Source of the DNA: Brachypterus glaber
Lineage: Eukaryota > Arthropoda > Insecta > Coleoptera > Kateretidae
Direction: 5' to 3'
NCBI GenBank assembly: GCA_958510825.1
Contig: OY294052.1
Span: 4,857,816-4,921,815, forward strand
Length of the DNA: 64,000 nt
Made by a program: the position numbers and the translations under genes. The notes beneath the pieces were generated by a model. That model saw nothing but the letters and a program-made list of their open reading frames with translations, ran no database searches and was not told the DNA's origin. Within the stretch, counting starts at the first letter, position 1. Each line of letters starts with the position of its first letter. Shown one piece after another: positions 32,758 through 44,994 of the stretch.

Positions 32758-33091
32758 AGAAAAATAATTATTCTACCAAACAAAGGTACTATATTCAAGA
32801 AGTCCGATATATCGTGTATCTCAACACTGAAACTAACAAAAAAAACTCTTTTCTCTGCGGTAATGATGTTCCAAGCAATCAAAGTTGATGCCCTTCTTGA
32901 AGTCGGTGCATGGTCACGGTACATCTAGCAATCACCATAGGCGTGCTTACCCTGTTAAAAATTTCATATAGGTTCCATATACGAAATTTACACGCGGAAT
33001 GTTTAATTTTTGGTTCTAGAAACGTGTAATTTTGCCTTTAATTGTATTTTTCTCGAAAACCGTGAATCATACGGTATTACAACAAGAGTAC
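32758..33091. repeat. Remnants of family L
   Basis: 33045-33085 carries TTTTCTCGAAAACCGTGAAT and GTATTACAACAAGAGTACC, as in the centre of 39739-40918. The rest is unrecognised. Confidence 0.4.
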
Positions 33092-33370
33092 CTTTTACAT
33101 CGGCACTTAGTGCTACTAAGAGTGCCGATGTATTGAAATCTTCGCCGAAAAGTTAAAATCTTTGACCATGTTTTTTTCACATTTTTGCGGTCGTCTGTCT
33201 GTCTGTCTGGGTGTAAACTCTTTTTCTACATGAGATATCGACTTGCGGTTTAAAGCAGTAAAAGATTTTTTTATCATATCTCACATATTTATAACCCGAT
33301 TTCAAAAAATTATATTTTAAATAAAAGCTCTTTTTAAGCCATGTAAAAAATGTTATATGCAGTTTTTTAA
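33092..33370 (-). mobile_element. Repeat R1, copy 3, internally deleted
   Basis: Begins with the palindrome CATCGGCACTTAGTG...GAGTGCCGATG and contains GTCTGTCTGTCTGGGTGTAA. It jumps from ATATCGACTTGCGGTTT to the AAAGCAGTAAAAG part, losing about 250 bp relative to 50128-50765. Confidence 0.6.
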
Positions 33371-34337
33371 TTTAAGCAAAGACTGAAAGTTTGCATGCTA
33401 TACGCAAAGGGTTCCTGAGTTATTAAATAAAAATCAAATTTCTGGAACCCCCTTACGAGTAGTTTTTTTGACGTAAGTTTATAGGAACTTCTTATTTATA
33501 TTTTGACCTCTGGAACACATCCTTTAAATACATATGTAGTTCCATTTCCTTGTGAAACACCCTGTATGTAAATTTTAACTGAAATAAATTAAAACATAGA
33601 CTAATATTTAAAAAGTACGCTATGAAAATTATATAGTAGAAATCTTTGCATGATAACTGTAAACAAACACTTTTTTTCTGAATTTTATTTTCACATAGAC
33701 TATTGTTTTTAGATAAAAATCAAAGAGATAACAATTATAACAATACAAATATTTTTTAGGTTAATAATAATTCATAATAATTATTATTCGTTATTATTAC
33801 TTATTTTCTGAAAATGATTAATTTGGTTTTCCGAAATGGCGCGTGGTTCCATTCTGAAAAAATCAGGGATATACAAGGAAAAAATCAAGGAAAAGCTGTT
33901 TTTTTTTGAAAATCAGATATTTTTTTGAAAATGAGGGCTTATTTTTTGAAAAGCATGCTGATGGTTTTACCATTTTAGGTACGAATTATGCAAGAACATA
34001 TTTTTTCATTTTTTTTCGTTTTACGAAAAAATGTTTTTTTTCTCACAGCAATATTTGTCTCGGTGTGTTACAAAAAACCTTAGAAACGGGGCTTTCGGGA
34101 TTGCATGCGTGCATAAAAACAGCCCATCCACCAACGAATTAAAAATCGTAATGGTTGATTAATTTTACTTCATCCCCCTACAAACTAAAATGATTTTACC
34201 ATTTTATAAACTGCATACGAAATAAAACAGCATAAGTTAACTTGTAATAATGCGGGTAGACTCGTGTGACTTTCATACAGAATCTTTTAATAATAATGTA
34301 CTCTCGTCACAAGGACCTTGCTCGTGGTTTACAATAT
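33371..34337. other. No gene recognised
   Basis: 33400-33570 resembles the outer arm of family L (GGGTTCCTGAGTTATTAAATAA, AGTTTATAGGAACTTC). Poly-TAAT runs occur near 33765-33800. No coding exon was found. Confidence 0.4.
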
Positions 34338-34345
34338 GGAGATAC

Positions 34346-34599
34346 CAACGAACTAATAACTCTTCTCTCTAGAATGGGCATTTCATTCGTTAAAACTGAC
34401 AAAAACGTAGGCAACATAAACATTCGTCTGTCTTACTCGCATATCTTTGTTCTAACAGAGACAACAATACCAGTTACTGGTAATTGTTATTGTTCAGGCC
34501 TGAATATACCTACTATTTGTTTACAAACAAACTGAGATGTTGGCGATACTCTATTTTAACGGTATGCGTATTCTAGAAAGAAGAGTTATTAGTTCGTTT
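34346..34599 (+). mobile_element. hAT-type MITE D, copy 2
   Basis: 254 bp with ends CAACGAACTAATAACTCTTC and GAGTTATTAGTTCGTTT, flanked by the 8-bp duplication GGAGATAC (34338-34345, 34600-34607). The 8-bp duplication places it with hAT elements. An 89-codon frame runs through it but shows no protein features. Confidence 0.8.
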
Positions 34600-34857
34600 G
34601 GAGATACCTAACTATGTATTTGACTTTTCTGTGTTTTACGATAGTCAAAAATAACTAGTATACTAATAATAATAATAGTATAATATTATTGTCGGTTTAA
34701 AAGAGGAGAATGACAAAATCTTTTAGTGTTTTTATTTAACTTTTTGAGAATTTGCAAACTTTTCACGGATAATAATTATTATAATAACAATTATTATAAT
34801 CTAATAAGTATAATCTACTATATCTTGCATATTTATAATGGAAAGTAAAAAAATATT

Positions 34858-35080
34858 CAAAGTTAAATATAGGTTAGATTTATGTTACATTCTAACGTTA
34901 GAAAAATGTTAGAATTTAGTCAGGTAACTAACGTTATATTTATGTAGATTTTACAGTTAGATATATATATATATATAATATTTTATAACGTTTTTGTATA
35001 ACGTTAGAGATTAAGCATAAAAATGTCACTAATCTAATGTTATGTTAAGTTAGATTTTTGCACTTTTCTACCAGGAATGG
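34858..35080. repeat. Word array j (word CTAACGTTAG), locus 1
   Basis: AACGTTAG, CTAACGTTA and GTTAGATTT words recur about ten times in both orientations around a (TA) run at 34962-34978. Element ends were not defined here. Confidence 0.5.
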
Positions 35081-35382
35081 TATACCATTCCTATAATCCG
35101 TATCGGGACTGACAATATAATGATCTTAATAACTAACCAAGGCCCTTTTTACCATAAACACCATGTACAATTATAATTGTCTCAATTGGTCCACGCACTC
35201 ATCTAGAATTAATGGTCGCGTGTCCCACATAGGATTTTATTTTAACAGTTTGATTTGTACACAAACGATATGAGATGTTGTATCATTAATAGGCTCCATT
35301 AGAGAGGTACGTGAAAGGGATTCATAAAATATTTATCTGTTACGTACACTAGGAAAATAGTCGAAAATTCGAGGGGTATACC

Positions 35383-35629
35383 CAACAAACTAATAACTCT
35401 TCTCACTAGAATAGGCATTTCATTTATAAAAACTGAAAAAAACGTAGCCAAAATATACATTTGTCTGTCTTACTCTCACAGCTTTGTTCTAACAGAGAAA
35501 ACAATAACAGTTATTGTTATTGTTCAGGCCTGAATATACCTACTATTTGTTTACAAACAAACCGAGATGTTGGCGATACTTTATATTAACGGTATGCGTA
35601 TTCTAGAGAGAAGAGTTGTTAGTTCGTTG
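35383..35629 (+). mobile_element. hAT-type MITE D, copy 3 (tandem pair, left)
   Basis: Ends CAACAAACTAATAACTCTTC and GTTAGTTCGTTG with flanking GGTATACC (35375-35382 and 35630-35637). Shares the right-hand duplication with the next copy. Confidence 0.8.
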
Positions 35630-35638
35630 GGTATACCC

Positions 35639-35892
35639 CAACAAACTAATAACTCTTCTCTCTAGAATAGGCATTTCATTTGTAAAAACTGACAAAAACG
35701 TAGCCAACATATACATTTGTCTGTCTTACTCGGACAGCTTTGTTCTAACAGAGGCAACAATAACAGTTACTGGTAATTGTTATTGTTCAGGCCTGAATAT
35801 ACCTACTATTTGTTTGCAAACAAACCGAGATGTTGGCGATACTTTATATTAACGGGATGTGTATTCTAGAGAGAAGAGTTATTAGTTCGTTG
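35639..35892 (+). mobile_element. hAT-type MITE D, copy 4 (tandem pair, right)
   Basis: Same orientation as copy 3 and separated from it only by GGTATACC plus one C. It is followed by a third GGTATACC (35893-35900). The target word is itself an 8-base palindrome. Confidence 0.8.
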
Positions 35893-35900
35893 GGTATACC

Positions 35901-36667
35901 CCGGTTTATAAACCGCTGACAAAAAAATGTATACCTGAATTTCTTCTAGGAGGTAATTCCATAAAATTACCTCACAATTTCCTTTAGGATTACTTCGACA
36001 TACCTTGAAAATTACCAAAATTACACTGCCCAGTAAAAAAGCTTTCCCATTTTTCACATCTGCGAGTGAGATGGATTTTTTATTATCAGACTCACTTTCA
36101 GCAACCTTTAAAACCCCCAATATACCAATTTTCACGGAGAAATAAGAAGAGCGTTTATGATTTCGAAAATCGGGATTTTTTGACACACCGTAACCAACAA
36201 TTATCTTCAAGAATTCCTGTAATACGAATATATTTACCAACACTTAATACCTAAAATCGTGACTGTATATTTTTTGTTAAATTGGTATCGGTTGAATAAC
36301 CTTATTATATAACCCGATGGCTAGATAACTTCAATTACCAAATATAATTATATTTTAAGTTTATTTAAATTGGTATTTACAAAAGTTCAAAGAATTACCT
36401 ACACCATCCTACCAACAGATTTCTTCGAATTTTTAAATTAAAAAGTTTTAAGCCAAAATGTGTAGGTACTTTTATGATTTTTTTAATACCGGAAAATACG
36501 ATTTTCCGAAAATTACTATTTTTTTTTCGTAGTTGCTGTTTAAAACAAGCCGTGAAGATTAGATATTATTTACCATTCGCAGTGGATGAATTGATGAATT
36601 GCTTTTTCCTAAATAACGCAAATTAAAACTATTTAAAACGCAAAATAAAATATCAAAAAATATAAAA
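35901..36667. other. No gene recognised
   Basis: A 125-codon minus-strand frame (35866-36243) has a stretch resembling one at 53021-53242 (VFEVAENE-like versus VLKVAESE-like). This suggests both derive from a shared repeat rather than from host exons. Confidence 0.3.
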
Positions 36668-37262
36668 AAAAGTTCCTATAAAGGTTGGTCCGGAAATAAG
36701 CCTTAAGGGTGCTAGGGCCCTTTAAAATTGTAATAAAAATAGGGTTTTTAATTAATAACTCTGGTACCCTTTAAGCTAGAGCGACAAGCATGTATACTAG
36801 TATTAATAAGGGCAATAAGTTTATGTTAATTTATTTTTTTGAATTTATCCAGAGGCGTGCCTAGACGGACAAAAATGTGAGGCTTAACACATTTTTGCCT
36901 CAAACTTTTTTATGTGTATGTTTTTTGGATTTTTTGTAAATAATATAGATTCATTGAGTAAAAATACATAACAAATGTCATATAGTGTAACACTGTAGGA
37001 GCTACCGTTTTCAAAAATAATGCAATTAAGAGAAAGTAATATTTTGTGCCACCAAAAACGTTACTTTTTAAAAGGCTATTACTCCGTTAATATTAAATTT
37101 AGGTGAGGAATACTTTTTTGCTCAGTTTTAAATGAAAAATCACCCTGCAGCATTAAAATTTTATTGATGCTCTTATTTGTTCCCCATTCAATATGTAATT
37201 TTCGAAGGACCGTAGCTCCCTTAGGGTTCATTTCCAGACCAACCTTTATAGGAACTTTTTTT
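36668..37262. mobile_element. Foldback family L, copy 1
   Basis: Inverted arms: AAAAAAAGTTCCTATAAAGG...AATAAGCCTTAAGGG at the left and CCCTTAGGGTTCATTTCC...CCTTTATAGGAAC at the right. Non-coding. Confidence 0.6.
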
Positions 37263-37427
37263 TATATTTTTGGATGTAGAATCACCTCTTAAATTTTGGC
37301 ATGCCAGTTATTGATCACCCTCTATAATACGCGCTGTGAATAGTACCTATAAAAGTCGTCCCAAATGAAAACAAGCCGTGAAGATATTTTAAGCTTCGCT
37401 TTTTATAATCTATATTACTCCTTGCAG

Positions 37428-37606
37428 TTGCGTTGCGTTGCGTATTTTGTGCGGTGGAACCCTACCAATTTCACTTTATTTCTGTAATTACTATGGTACC
37501 CATGACTGGTATGAAAAAAGATAAATGTACTTGTAGATCTTGTAAAGTACCTGTATTACCCTACTATAAAAATGTCCTACATGTACAAAACCCCAGAGGT
37601 CTGTAG
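37428..37606 (+). CDS. Unrecognised Cys-rich terminal-exon-like island
   Basis: After an acceptor-like TTACTCCTTGCAG, the plus strand is open for 58 codons: ALRCVFCAVEPYQF, then MKKDKCTCRSCKVP and VQNPRGL before TAG (37604-37606). AATAAA follows at 37652-37657, 46 bp past the stop. Five cysteines in a C-x2-C and C-x-C-x2-C pattern hint at metal binding. With this base composition such an arrangement can arise by chance, and no family is recognised. Confidence 0.25.
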
Positions 37607-37659
37607 GGTCGTTTACAAAAGATAAGGGTCAAAAGCCTGCCTTTGCCAAACAATAAAAA

Positions 37660-39042
37660 TTTAAAATTTGGGTTTGCCCTGCTAAAACACTGTATAAATA
37701 AGGATGGTTTGGGAAGAATTCAATAATTTTTCAAAATTCTTAACGTTGACGAAAGAACTTTTTACAGTTACTAACATCAATAACATGTAATTTAAACATG
37801 TTATATAAGTAAATAATTTCACGGTAATTTAGCCTTAATGGGACACTTTCCCGGGCGAGTCCATTATTGAAAACTTCCCCAAACAGTTCTAGGTAAAATT
37901 CAGTGCTAAAAGTTCACCTTCCAGCAAACAGATGTCGCTACTATTAAAAACGAATACAAAACAAAAGTTCTAGCCTTTGTGAACAGATGGCTTTTTTAAT
38001 AAACAGTTTACATGTAATCTGAGTGCAACAATTTTAGTACTGAATACATATTATTACCTAATATGTTTAACTGCATAAAATATAATTAAATTAGGGTTAA
38101 AATAAATAAGGCAAATATAAATATTTTTTATTGCTTATATTGGCTACTCTGATTACTTTGTCTTTCTTACGTTGGCTAAACTGTTAAAAACTGTTAGAAA
38201 GAGATAGCACTGTAGAACCAATTTTGACGGTCTTTGTCGTCAAGAACATATCATATTTTGACCTCCTCCCCTAAGGATTTTATAGGATAATTCCCTCCTT
38301 CCAGGGCTGGCGTGAGGCAGGGGTGTGGGGGACCTTAGGACATTAGCGCCTTAGGAAACTGAGCTAGAGCTCTGGATATGTAGATCTCAGACTAAAGACA
38401 CTGGATCTGTAGACTAGTTCATAGTTCAACAAAGAATGTTTTACCATCATTGAAAACAGTCCAAAATAAATTTTCGTTTGGACTTTTTGCGAAATGATGT
38501 AAATGAAATGCGCCGCAAACAATTTTTTTTTCGAGTTTTTCAAGTTTAAATACAAACATTTGTTGATTTTTAATCCTTTAACGAACAGAGATCTAAAATT
38601 TTCGATGTTTGTAAACTTAAAAGAAATACATAAAAATACGTCAAATACTTGAAATAAAAAATTATAAGTCATTGAATTTTGTTCAAAGCATTTACAGAAG
38701 AAACTTATAATAATGTTCAACAATAAAACATTTTTGCGTTTGTTAAGGTCCAAAAAATTTAAAATCTTTGAAAACTGAGTAAGAAAAGGACTCAATAGGG
38801 ATACTTGGTTTGGACACAGCATAAACGATTTCTTGATAAGTTTCTTTTTTTTTGTATATTCTGCCCCTTTGCCGTATTGCAAGGTACATGCGGCGGGGGC
38901 GTATTATAAAACACTTCTCGATACCCACTCCCACAACTCAAGCCTTAACGTATATTCTTTTGTTTCATCAAGAAAGTTGCAAGGCTTGCTAGATAGGCTA
39001 AACTGCTTTATTTATACTCTTCACTACTGTCGAGGTGGAAAA
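37660..39042. other. No gene confirmed
   Basis: Holds the longest open frame of the window (172 codons, minus, 38364-38882), rich in F, L, K, N and S as expected from AT-rich non-coding DNA, without recognisable domains. A GC-richer patch at 38300-38345 may be an old transposon end (CAGGGCTGGCG). Confidence 0.35.
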
Positions 39043-39362
39043 TAGTTATTTATGGTACTAGTGGGTAAAGTAATAATATTGCCCATGAGAAAATTAACCA
39101 GCCAATCAGGTTAATTTTCGAGAGGGCAATATCGGTTTACCCATGAGTGCCATACAAGGTTTTATCCAATAAATAGCTTAGGAATTCATATTTTTATTAA
39201 AAAATTTAATGACATTTAAAAGAAAATAATTTGACAAGTGACAGTTGAGTGGGTAAAATAAATAATTATCCACTCAATAAAGTAAAAGCCACGCGGGGGT
39301 TATTATTAAGTTTATCTATTTAAAATAAAGCTGGTAATTGTCCTATTATCTGTATGTATTGG
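39043..39362 (+). mobile_element. MITE F, copy 2
   Basis: Same layout as 25508-25819, with ends TAGTTATTTATGG and GTATGTATTGG and the stem AAAATTAACC / GGTTAATTTTC. Confidence 0.7.
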
Positions 39363-39738
39363 ATAAATATTATAAATGGTTTTAAAGTTTCCAAAATCGC
39401 AAACATTTTTGATAGCTCACAAGCAACCGTTTATAATATTTATTATCCTTCTCAGTCTCAAAAGTAAAAAGCATTGACAAAAACTGTACATTTAAGTTTT
39501 TAAACGAAATGTATTAGATTATATTCGTGTTTATCATGACAAAAGTAATTCAGCCATCTTGCTTTAAGCATTAAGAATGACATTTTAATCGGTGGCGCCA
39601 TCTAGCGGAAATTGTGATTTAAATTGCAGACCAGTAATAATTAGTTTATTGGTTTCTATTTTTCATTACCGGTCAGGTCCAGGCGTGGAAAACAGTGGGA
39701 CAAGAAATCACGTACTTCCCAAACTTTATTAATACATA

Positions 39739-40918
39739 CACGGTGTATTTGAAATAGCGTCGGAAATTTTAACAGATGATTCTACATACATGATAAAATA
39801 TGACAAAAAGTTCCTATAAACATATGTCTAAAAATGCGTGATAAGGGAGCTACGCCCCTTTGAAATTGGCTAAAAAAGTCGGTTTTTATTTAATAACTCA
39901 GGAACCCTTTGAGATATATTAACGAGGTTTCGCACGTGAATTAATCCTAATAAGGCCCATCTTTTTATGTCATTTTTACGTACTTATTTAAACCAGGGGT
40001 GTGCGAAACGGGGAGGCCTTATCAGTTTTTTGTCCCAAACTTTTTTCTGTGTAACTTTTTTGCAATTTTATTTTTGAAATATGATTCCTCAGGTCAAAAT
40101 ACATAAAAAAGGTACTCTTGTTCTAATACTGTAGGATTAGCCGTTTTCGAGAAAAACTCATTTGAAGGTGAAATTTTACGGTTCGAGGACGAAAAATTAA
40201 ATACTAAAATGTCGAAAACCAAAATTTTAATGATGCAGTGTTATTCTACATCAAAAACTAAGAAAAAAAGTTTTCATACATGTAGGTCGAAAAAACGCTT
40301 TTAAAGCTACCATGGCCCTTAAAAAATGGTGCATATTTAGGAGACCATAGCTCCATTAGAATTGATTTTTGGAAGTACCTGTATATGAGGTTTTTTTCTT
40401 AGTTTTTAATGTACATTCGCCCTGCATTATTAAAATTTTGGTTTTCAACATTTTAGTATTTAATTTTTCGTCCTCGAATCGTGAAATTTTACCTTCAAAT
40501 GAATTTTTCTCGAAAACGGTTAATCCTACAGTATTACAACAAGAGTACCTTTTTTATGTATTTTGACCTGAGGAATCATATTTCAAAAATAAAATTGCAA
40601 AAAAGTTACACAGAAAAAAGTTTGGGACGAAAAACTGATAAGCCCCCCCCCGTTTCGCACACGCCTGGTTGAAATAAGTACATGAAAATAACACACAAAA
40701 ACGGGCCTTGGTAGGATTAGTTGATGTGCAAAACCTCGTTGATATAACTCAAAGGGTTCCTGAGTTATTGAATAAACACCGATTTTTTTAGCCACTTTCA
40801 AAGGGGCGTAGCTCCCTTATGACGTATTTTTAGACATATGTTTATAGGAACTTTTTGTCATATTTTATGATGTAGAATCATCTGTTAAAATTTCCGACGC
40901 TATTTCAAATACACCGTG
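39739..40918. mobile_element. Foldback family L, complete copy 2
   Basis: Ends CACGGTGTATTTGAAATAGC and the inverse, flanked by TA (39737-39738, 40919-40920). The whole 1180 bp is an imperfect palindrome with arms of roughly 540 bp. Arm landmarks are GTTCCTATAAACATATGTC and TAAGGGAGCTACGCCCC. The TA duplication places it among Tc1/mariner-type targets. Non-coding. Confidence 0.75.
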
Positions 40919-40920
40919 TA

Positions 40921-41394
40921 TAATGTATGTATTACAGTTGCGAATAAAAATATTTATAAAAAATAGAAGGGAAAGTCCGAGGAGCTACAAAATTTCAGAA
41001 AACATTAGTTTGATTCATATTTATACCAATTTTGATAAACATCCATCTATAAACAAAAAAGTTATAGGGGCTCCACTTTTCAAAAGTTTATAAAAATATA
41101 TCGAGATAAAACACAATATACTATTCCCTACGAAGACTATACTAAGGAATGCGAAGCATTACATATCTTCACGGTTTGTTTTCGTCCAGATAAAAAAATG
41201 CCACTATAAATATTATATTTATACGTATACTGCTTGACTTGCAAAATCTTTTAGATTGATCTGACCATGCAATTTGGTTTCATTAATTTTATTACCCGTG
41301 GATAGCTATAGGTTCTCTTTGATCTTAGAGCAGAATAGCTAAAAATCAGTTTTTACCATGCATATAGGTACACAGTTACATAACCATAAAATTT
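40921..41394. other. No gene recognised
   Basis: AT-rich; one block at 41140-41190 (GCGAAGCATTACATATCTTC) resembles 12830-12860. Nothing else recognised. Confidence 0.35.
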
Positions 41395-41850
41395 TTTAAG
41401 GTCCGAGTGTACCATAGACCTTCAAATTCGATAAAATTTTCGTCTACGGCGCCTGAACTGTACGTTTTTGGTGATATTTTTAAAACTGTTGTAAAATTAA
41501 AACAAATCATTAAATTTGTAAAAAATTTTGCCAGCAGTGCTAGGGGTTTCTTTAGTTTTTTAATAAATTTAACTTAAGCGTAAAATTTATAAAGATTTTC
41601 GCCTGCGGCGCTAAGGATTTATTACGTTTTTAGTTTAGTTTTATATTGTACAAGTAAAAATCGTAAAAAATTGCATGCGGCGCCAGAGCTTTCTTGCATT
41701 CTTGTGAAATTTTAAATTTTAAAATTAAAATAGACATAAGATTTGTAAAAAAATGCCTGTGGTATTTAAGATTTTAAAAATTAAGCGTGAAATTTATGAA
41801 TATTGTTGCCTGCGGCGTTAGAGCTTTCTTAAGATTTTGTGAAATTTTCA
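41395..41850 (-). repeat. Minisatellite X, locus 1
   Basis: Five or six units of about 70-95 bp, each with a GCCTGCGGCGCTAGAGC-like core followed by TTTCTTGCATTTTTGTGAAA. The inverse array is at 50800-51210. Confidence 0.65.
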
Positions 41851-41854
41851 ATGG

Positions 41855-42240
41855 CGATTTCTCTCCGTTAGACAGGGACAAAAGTTCTACCCAAAAAGAA
41901 TAGAAGACATACATACACTCCCACTTCCACCCAACCAAACAAATTCTGTATTTGTTCTTTGTTGAACAAATACAATATTTACTTGGCAGGGCGAAAAGTG
42001 TAACTATATTATTTTTATTAAAGAAATTACTGGCGCCATCTAAATTTTAGTAGAATTATCTTATTCTACAGATTAGCTATGTTCGTTCGTGCCGCTCAGT
42101 GCTACACTTTCCGGCCAACCAAATAAATACTGTATTTGTTGTATGAAAAACAAATACAGTGTTTATTTGGTTGACTGGAAAGTGTAGCACAAATGAGATA
42201 GAGATAGGGTAGACGTCTTTTGTTTCATAATTCTAGTTGT
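41855..42240 (+). mobile_element. MITE J, copy 3
   Basis: Same orientation as 19617-20004. It follows minisatellite X directly and interrupts the end of its last unit (GTGAAATTTTC). Confidence 0.65.
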
Positions 42241-42520
42241 AGAGAGCTCCACTGACATATTGTTTGTGGGCCTGTGTAATGATCTATTCAGTAAAAGCAG
42301 TTATTATAATAAAAACATTATTAATTAGCAACGATTTGCTGCACTCGATTAATTTTAAATTTTAAGTAGCTGAAACAATAAATTTTGTTAATTTTATGCG
42401 TCCGACAGAAAAATCCTTAGTTTTTCGATATGGAAATGATAACCAAAAATTAAAAAAAAATAATAAAGGGAGAATGATGTATAGTTCAAGTAATATTTTT
42501 TTCTACGACTGCTTTAGAAT

Positions 42521-43198
42521 GTAAGCAAATACACACACTTTTCAAACACAGAATGAATCCATTCTAGCACTAGGTACGGTATGAATATTCCGTATCAAGT
42601 GTTAGAACGAGCACATGTAGTGCCATCTCTTGTTCATAAAAGTAAAGAAAACTGTAGCAAAATTAGCAAAAAAATATATATTTTACCATGAAATATTGAA
42701 TAATTTAATGCAGTTTAAAGTTTTGGGTTAAAATTACATAAAGTTTATTAGTGTTTCTTAATATTTGACCAGTTTTTTATCAATTTAGTTCAAAAAATTA
42801 TAACTGCTCCATCTATTGTTAAATATTTAAACCTGATATCTGTCACAACAATCCGACATAACCTTCAATTTTTGCATAATAATTTTTAAATATGTGCTAA
42901 AATTAAATAATTTTTTTTAAGTACTTATTTGATAAAATTATTAAATAACATTGATTTATTTAAAAATATGTGTTTTGTTGCATTTACAATGTCGAACCAC
43001 AAAAAACATTGTTTTTAACCTTGTTTAAAGCCATACAGTGTTTCATATTTGCAGTCGAAGAAAAAGTATAGTCCACAACACGTATGGAATAATCATTCCG
43101 CGCTCGCGTGACCGTCATACTCGCCTTCCGGCTCGTATGACAAACTTTCCGCTCTCGCGGAATGTTATCTATTCCATACTAGTTATACAATATACTAT
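42521..43198 (-). mobile_element. Repeat U, copy 2
   Basis: Inverse of 32045-32757, with TGTAAGCAAATACACACAC at one end and GGAATGTTATCTATTCCATAC at the other. Non-coding. Confidence 0.6.
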
Positions 43199-43589
43199 TC
43201 TTGTGGTCCAGTGTTATTAGATTTTTAATTTGAAAATAAAACCTATTTTAAAGTTAAAAAAATAAGCAATTATAATATACGTATATAATTATATAATCAA
43301 CAACAATGAGCTGCACTATTTTCTTCCGGACTTTCCGATCTTTATTACTTTATAACGGTAAACCTGAATAAAGAAACTTATAGTCTCAGAGCTGGTGACC
43401 ATTTTTATTTCATTATTTGTTCCCAGCTGCATTTTATATATGTCTTAAAGTACATTCAAATTAAGCTCCTTGCAAATCGCCAGGTCCTGGACCGGGTTCC
43501 TTTGGATGCTAAAAACCTCGAAAAGGTGGTGAAATGGGGTCCCCGAAAAATATATTTTTAACTTACCGAGTAAAACAAATTACATTTAT

Positions 43590-43915
43590 CCAATACATAC
43601 AGATAATAAGACAATTACCAGCTTTATTTTAAATAGATAAACTCAATAATAACCCCCGCGTGGCTTTTACTTTATTGAGTGGATAATTATTTATTTCACC
43701 CACTCAACTGTCACTTGTCTAATTATTTTCTTGTAAATGTCATTAAAATTTTTAATAAAAATATGAATTCCTAAGTTATTTATTGGATAAAACCTTGTAT
43801 GGCACTCATGGGTAAACCGATATTGCCCTCTCGAAAATTAACCTGCTTGGCTGACGCCAGGTTAATTTTCTCATGGGCAATATCTTACTTTACCCACTAG
43901 TACCATAAATAACTA
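43590..43915 (-). mobile_element. MITE F, copy 3, nested in element E
   Basis: Inverse orientation, CCAATACATAC ... ATAACTA. Flanks repeat TTAT (43586-43589, 43916-43919). Comparison with the uninterrupted ACATTTATTACATTTAG at 9797-9813 confirms the insertion. Confidence 0.7.
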
Positions 43916-44091
43916 TTATTACATTTAGATTAGTCTATTTTCACAGTTTTAAACAATTATTCAGTAGGCTAAGAATTAAAAAAACACTTTAAAAGCTTTA
44001 TCTGACATATATCAACACTAAAAACTCTTTTTAATTTTCATTTAATCAAAATTTCATTACATAAATTTTCATTTTTTAAAAAAATTAGGTA

Positions 44092-44994
44092 GAGGAAAGT
44101 CGCCTAATTTCGGATACCATTTACAATGTATTCAATATTTAATACTCGGTATTACTTTTTGATATTTTTTTTATATAACCAGATACAACTTATTATAGCG
44201 AACCATGATTTATTATAAAAGCAATTTTATTACAGTTTATTTTTTCCAAAAAACACGGTTAAAAAAAATCAGCGCATTTTTGTGCATTTGAAAAAGGGCT
44301 CCTAATTTCGGACATATCCGAAAAAAATTTTTCAAGAGTAGATCTGGATCCCATTGCTTATGTTTCTTGTTATTCCTTCACATTTGAGACGTAATTTAAT
44401 CAATAAGCGATTTTCTACGAAATACTATAGGAACTATAATTTTAGATTCCCAATTTCGAATATCTTAGTATCTTAGGTAATTTTCGTTTTTTCAAAATTG
44501 TTTATCTTAGTTTGTTGTATCATTATAAAAATAATAATTAATGGTTGATTATCCTTAATAATAATTACCTTGCGGATATCCGAAATTGGGAATCAAATGC
44601 ACAAAAATGGTCTATCCGAAATTAGGCAACTTTCTGCTTTTTAGATTAGAAATTTGTAGAATGTTTACGTTTTCAAATTGCTTAATTATGAATAGTGGAT
44701 CAACTTAACTAACATCATAACTTACCCAAGACAGAATCACGAACTTTTATAAAGATTATTTATAAAATAAACAAGCATAATAATGCAACTGAGCACAAAA
44801 CTGCCATTTGCAATATAAACGATTTGTGCTGCCATTTAAAGGGGAGAAGCTCTACCGTTATCATATTACAGGACGGATTTAGTTTGACTTTTGGCTTCAC
44901 ATAAAAGTAGGTTTCTGTTTACCTTTGCAGACAGTATCTTAAATACACTACTATCCGAAATTTGGAAACCATCCGAAATTAGGCGCATTTCCTC
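44092..44994 (+). mobile_element. MITE G, copy 1 (903 bp, TA target)
   Basis: Ends GAGGAAAGTCGCCTAATTTC and GAAATTAGGCGCATTTCCTC, flanked by TA (44090-44091, 44995-44996). The terminal word AATTTCGGAT recurs at least five more times inside in both orientations. No transposase. It is the same length as, and nearly identical to, the copy at 61890-62792. Confidence 0.8.

Noticed and set aside
35866..36243. 125-codon minus-strand frame as a gene
   Set aside because: Its start and end overlap the hAT MITE, and a similar peptide stretch at 53021-53242 points to a shared repeat.
38364..38882. 172-codon open frame on the minus strand, longest in the window
   Set aside because: Composition (F, L, K, N, S, I) is that of AT-rich non-coding DNA, there is no recognisable domain, and no splice or poly-A context.
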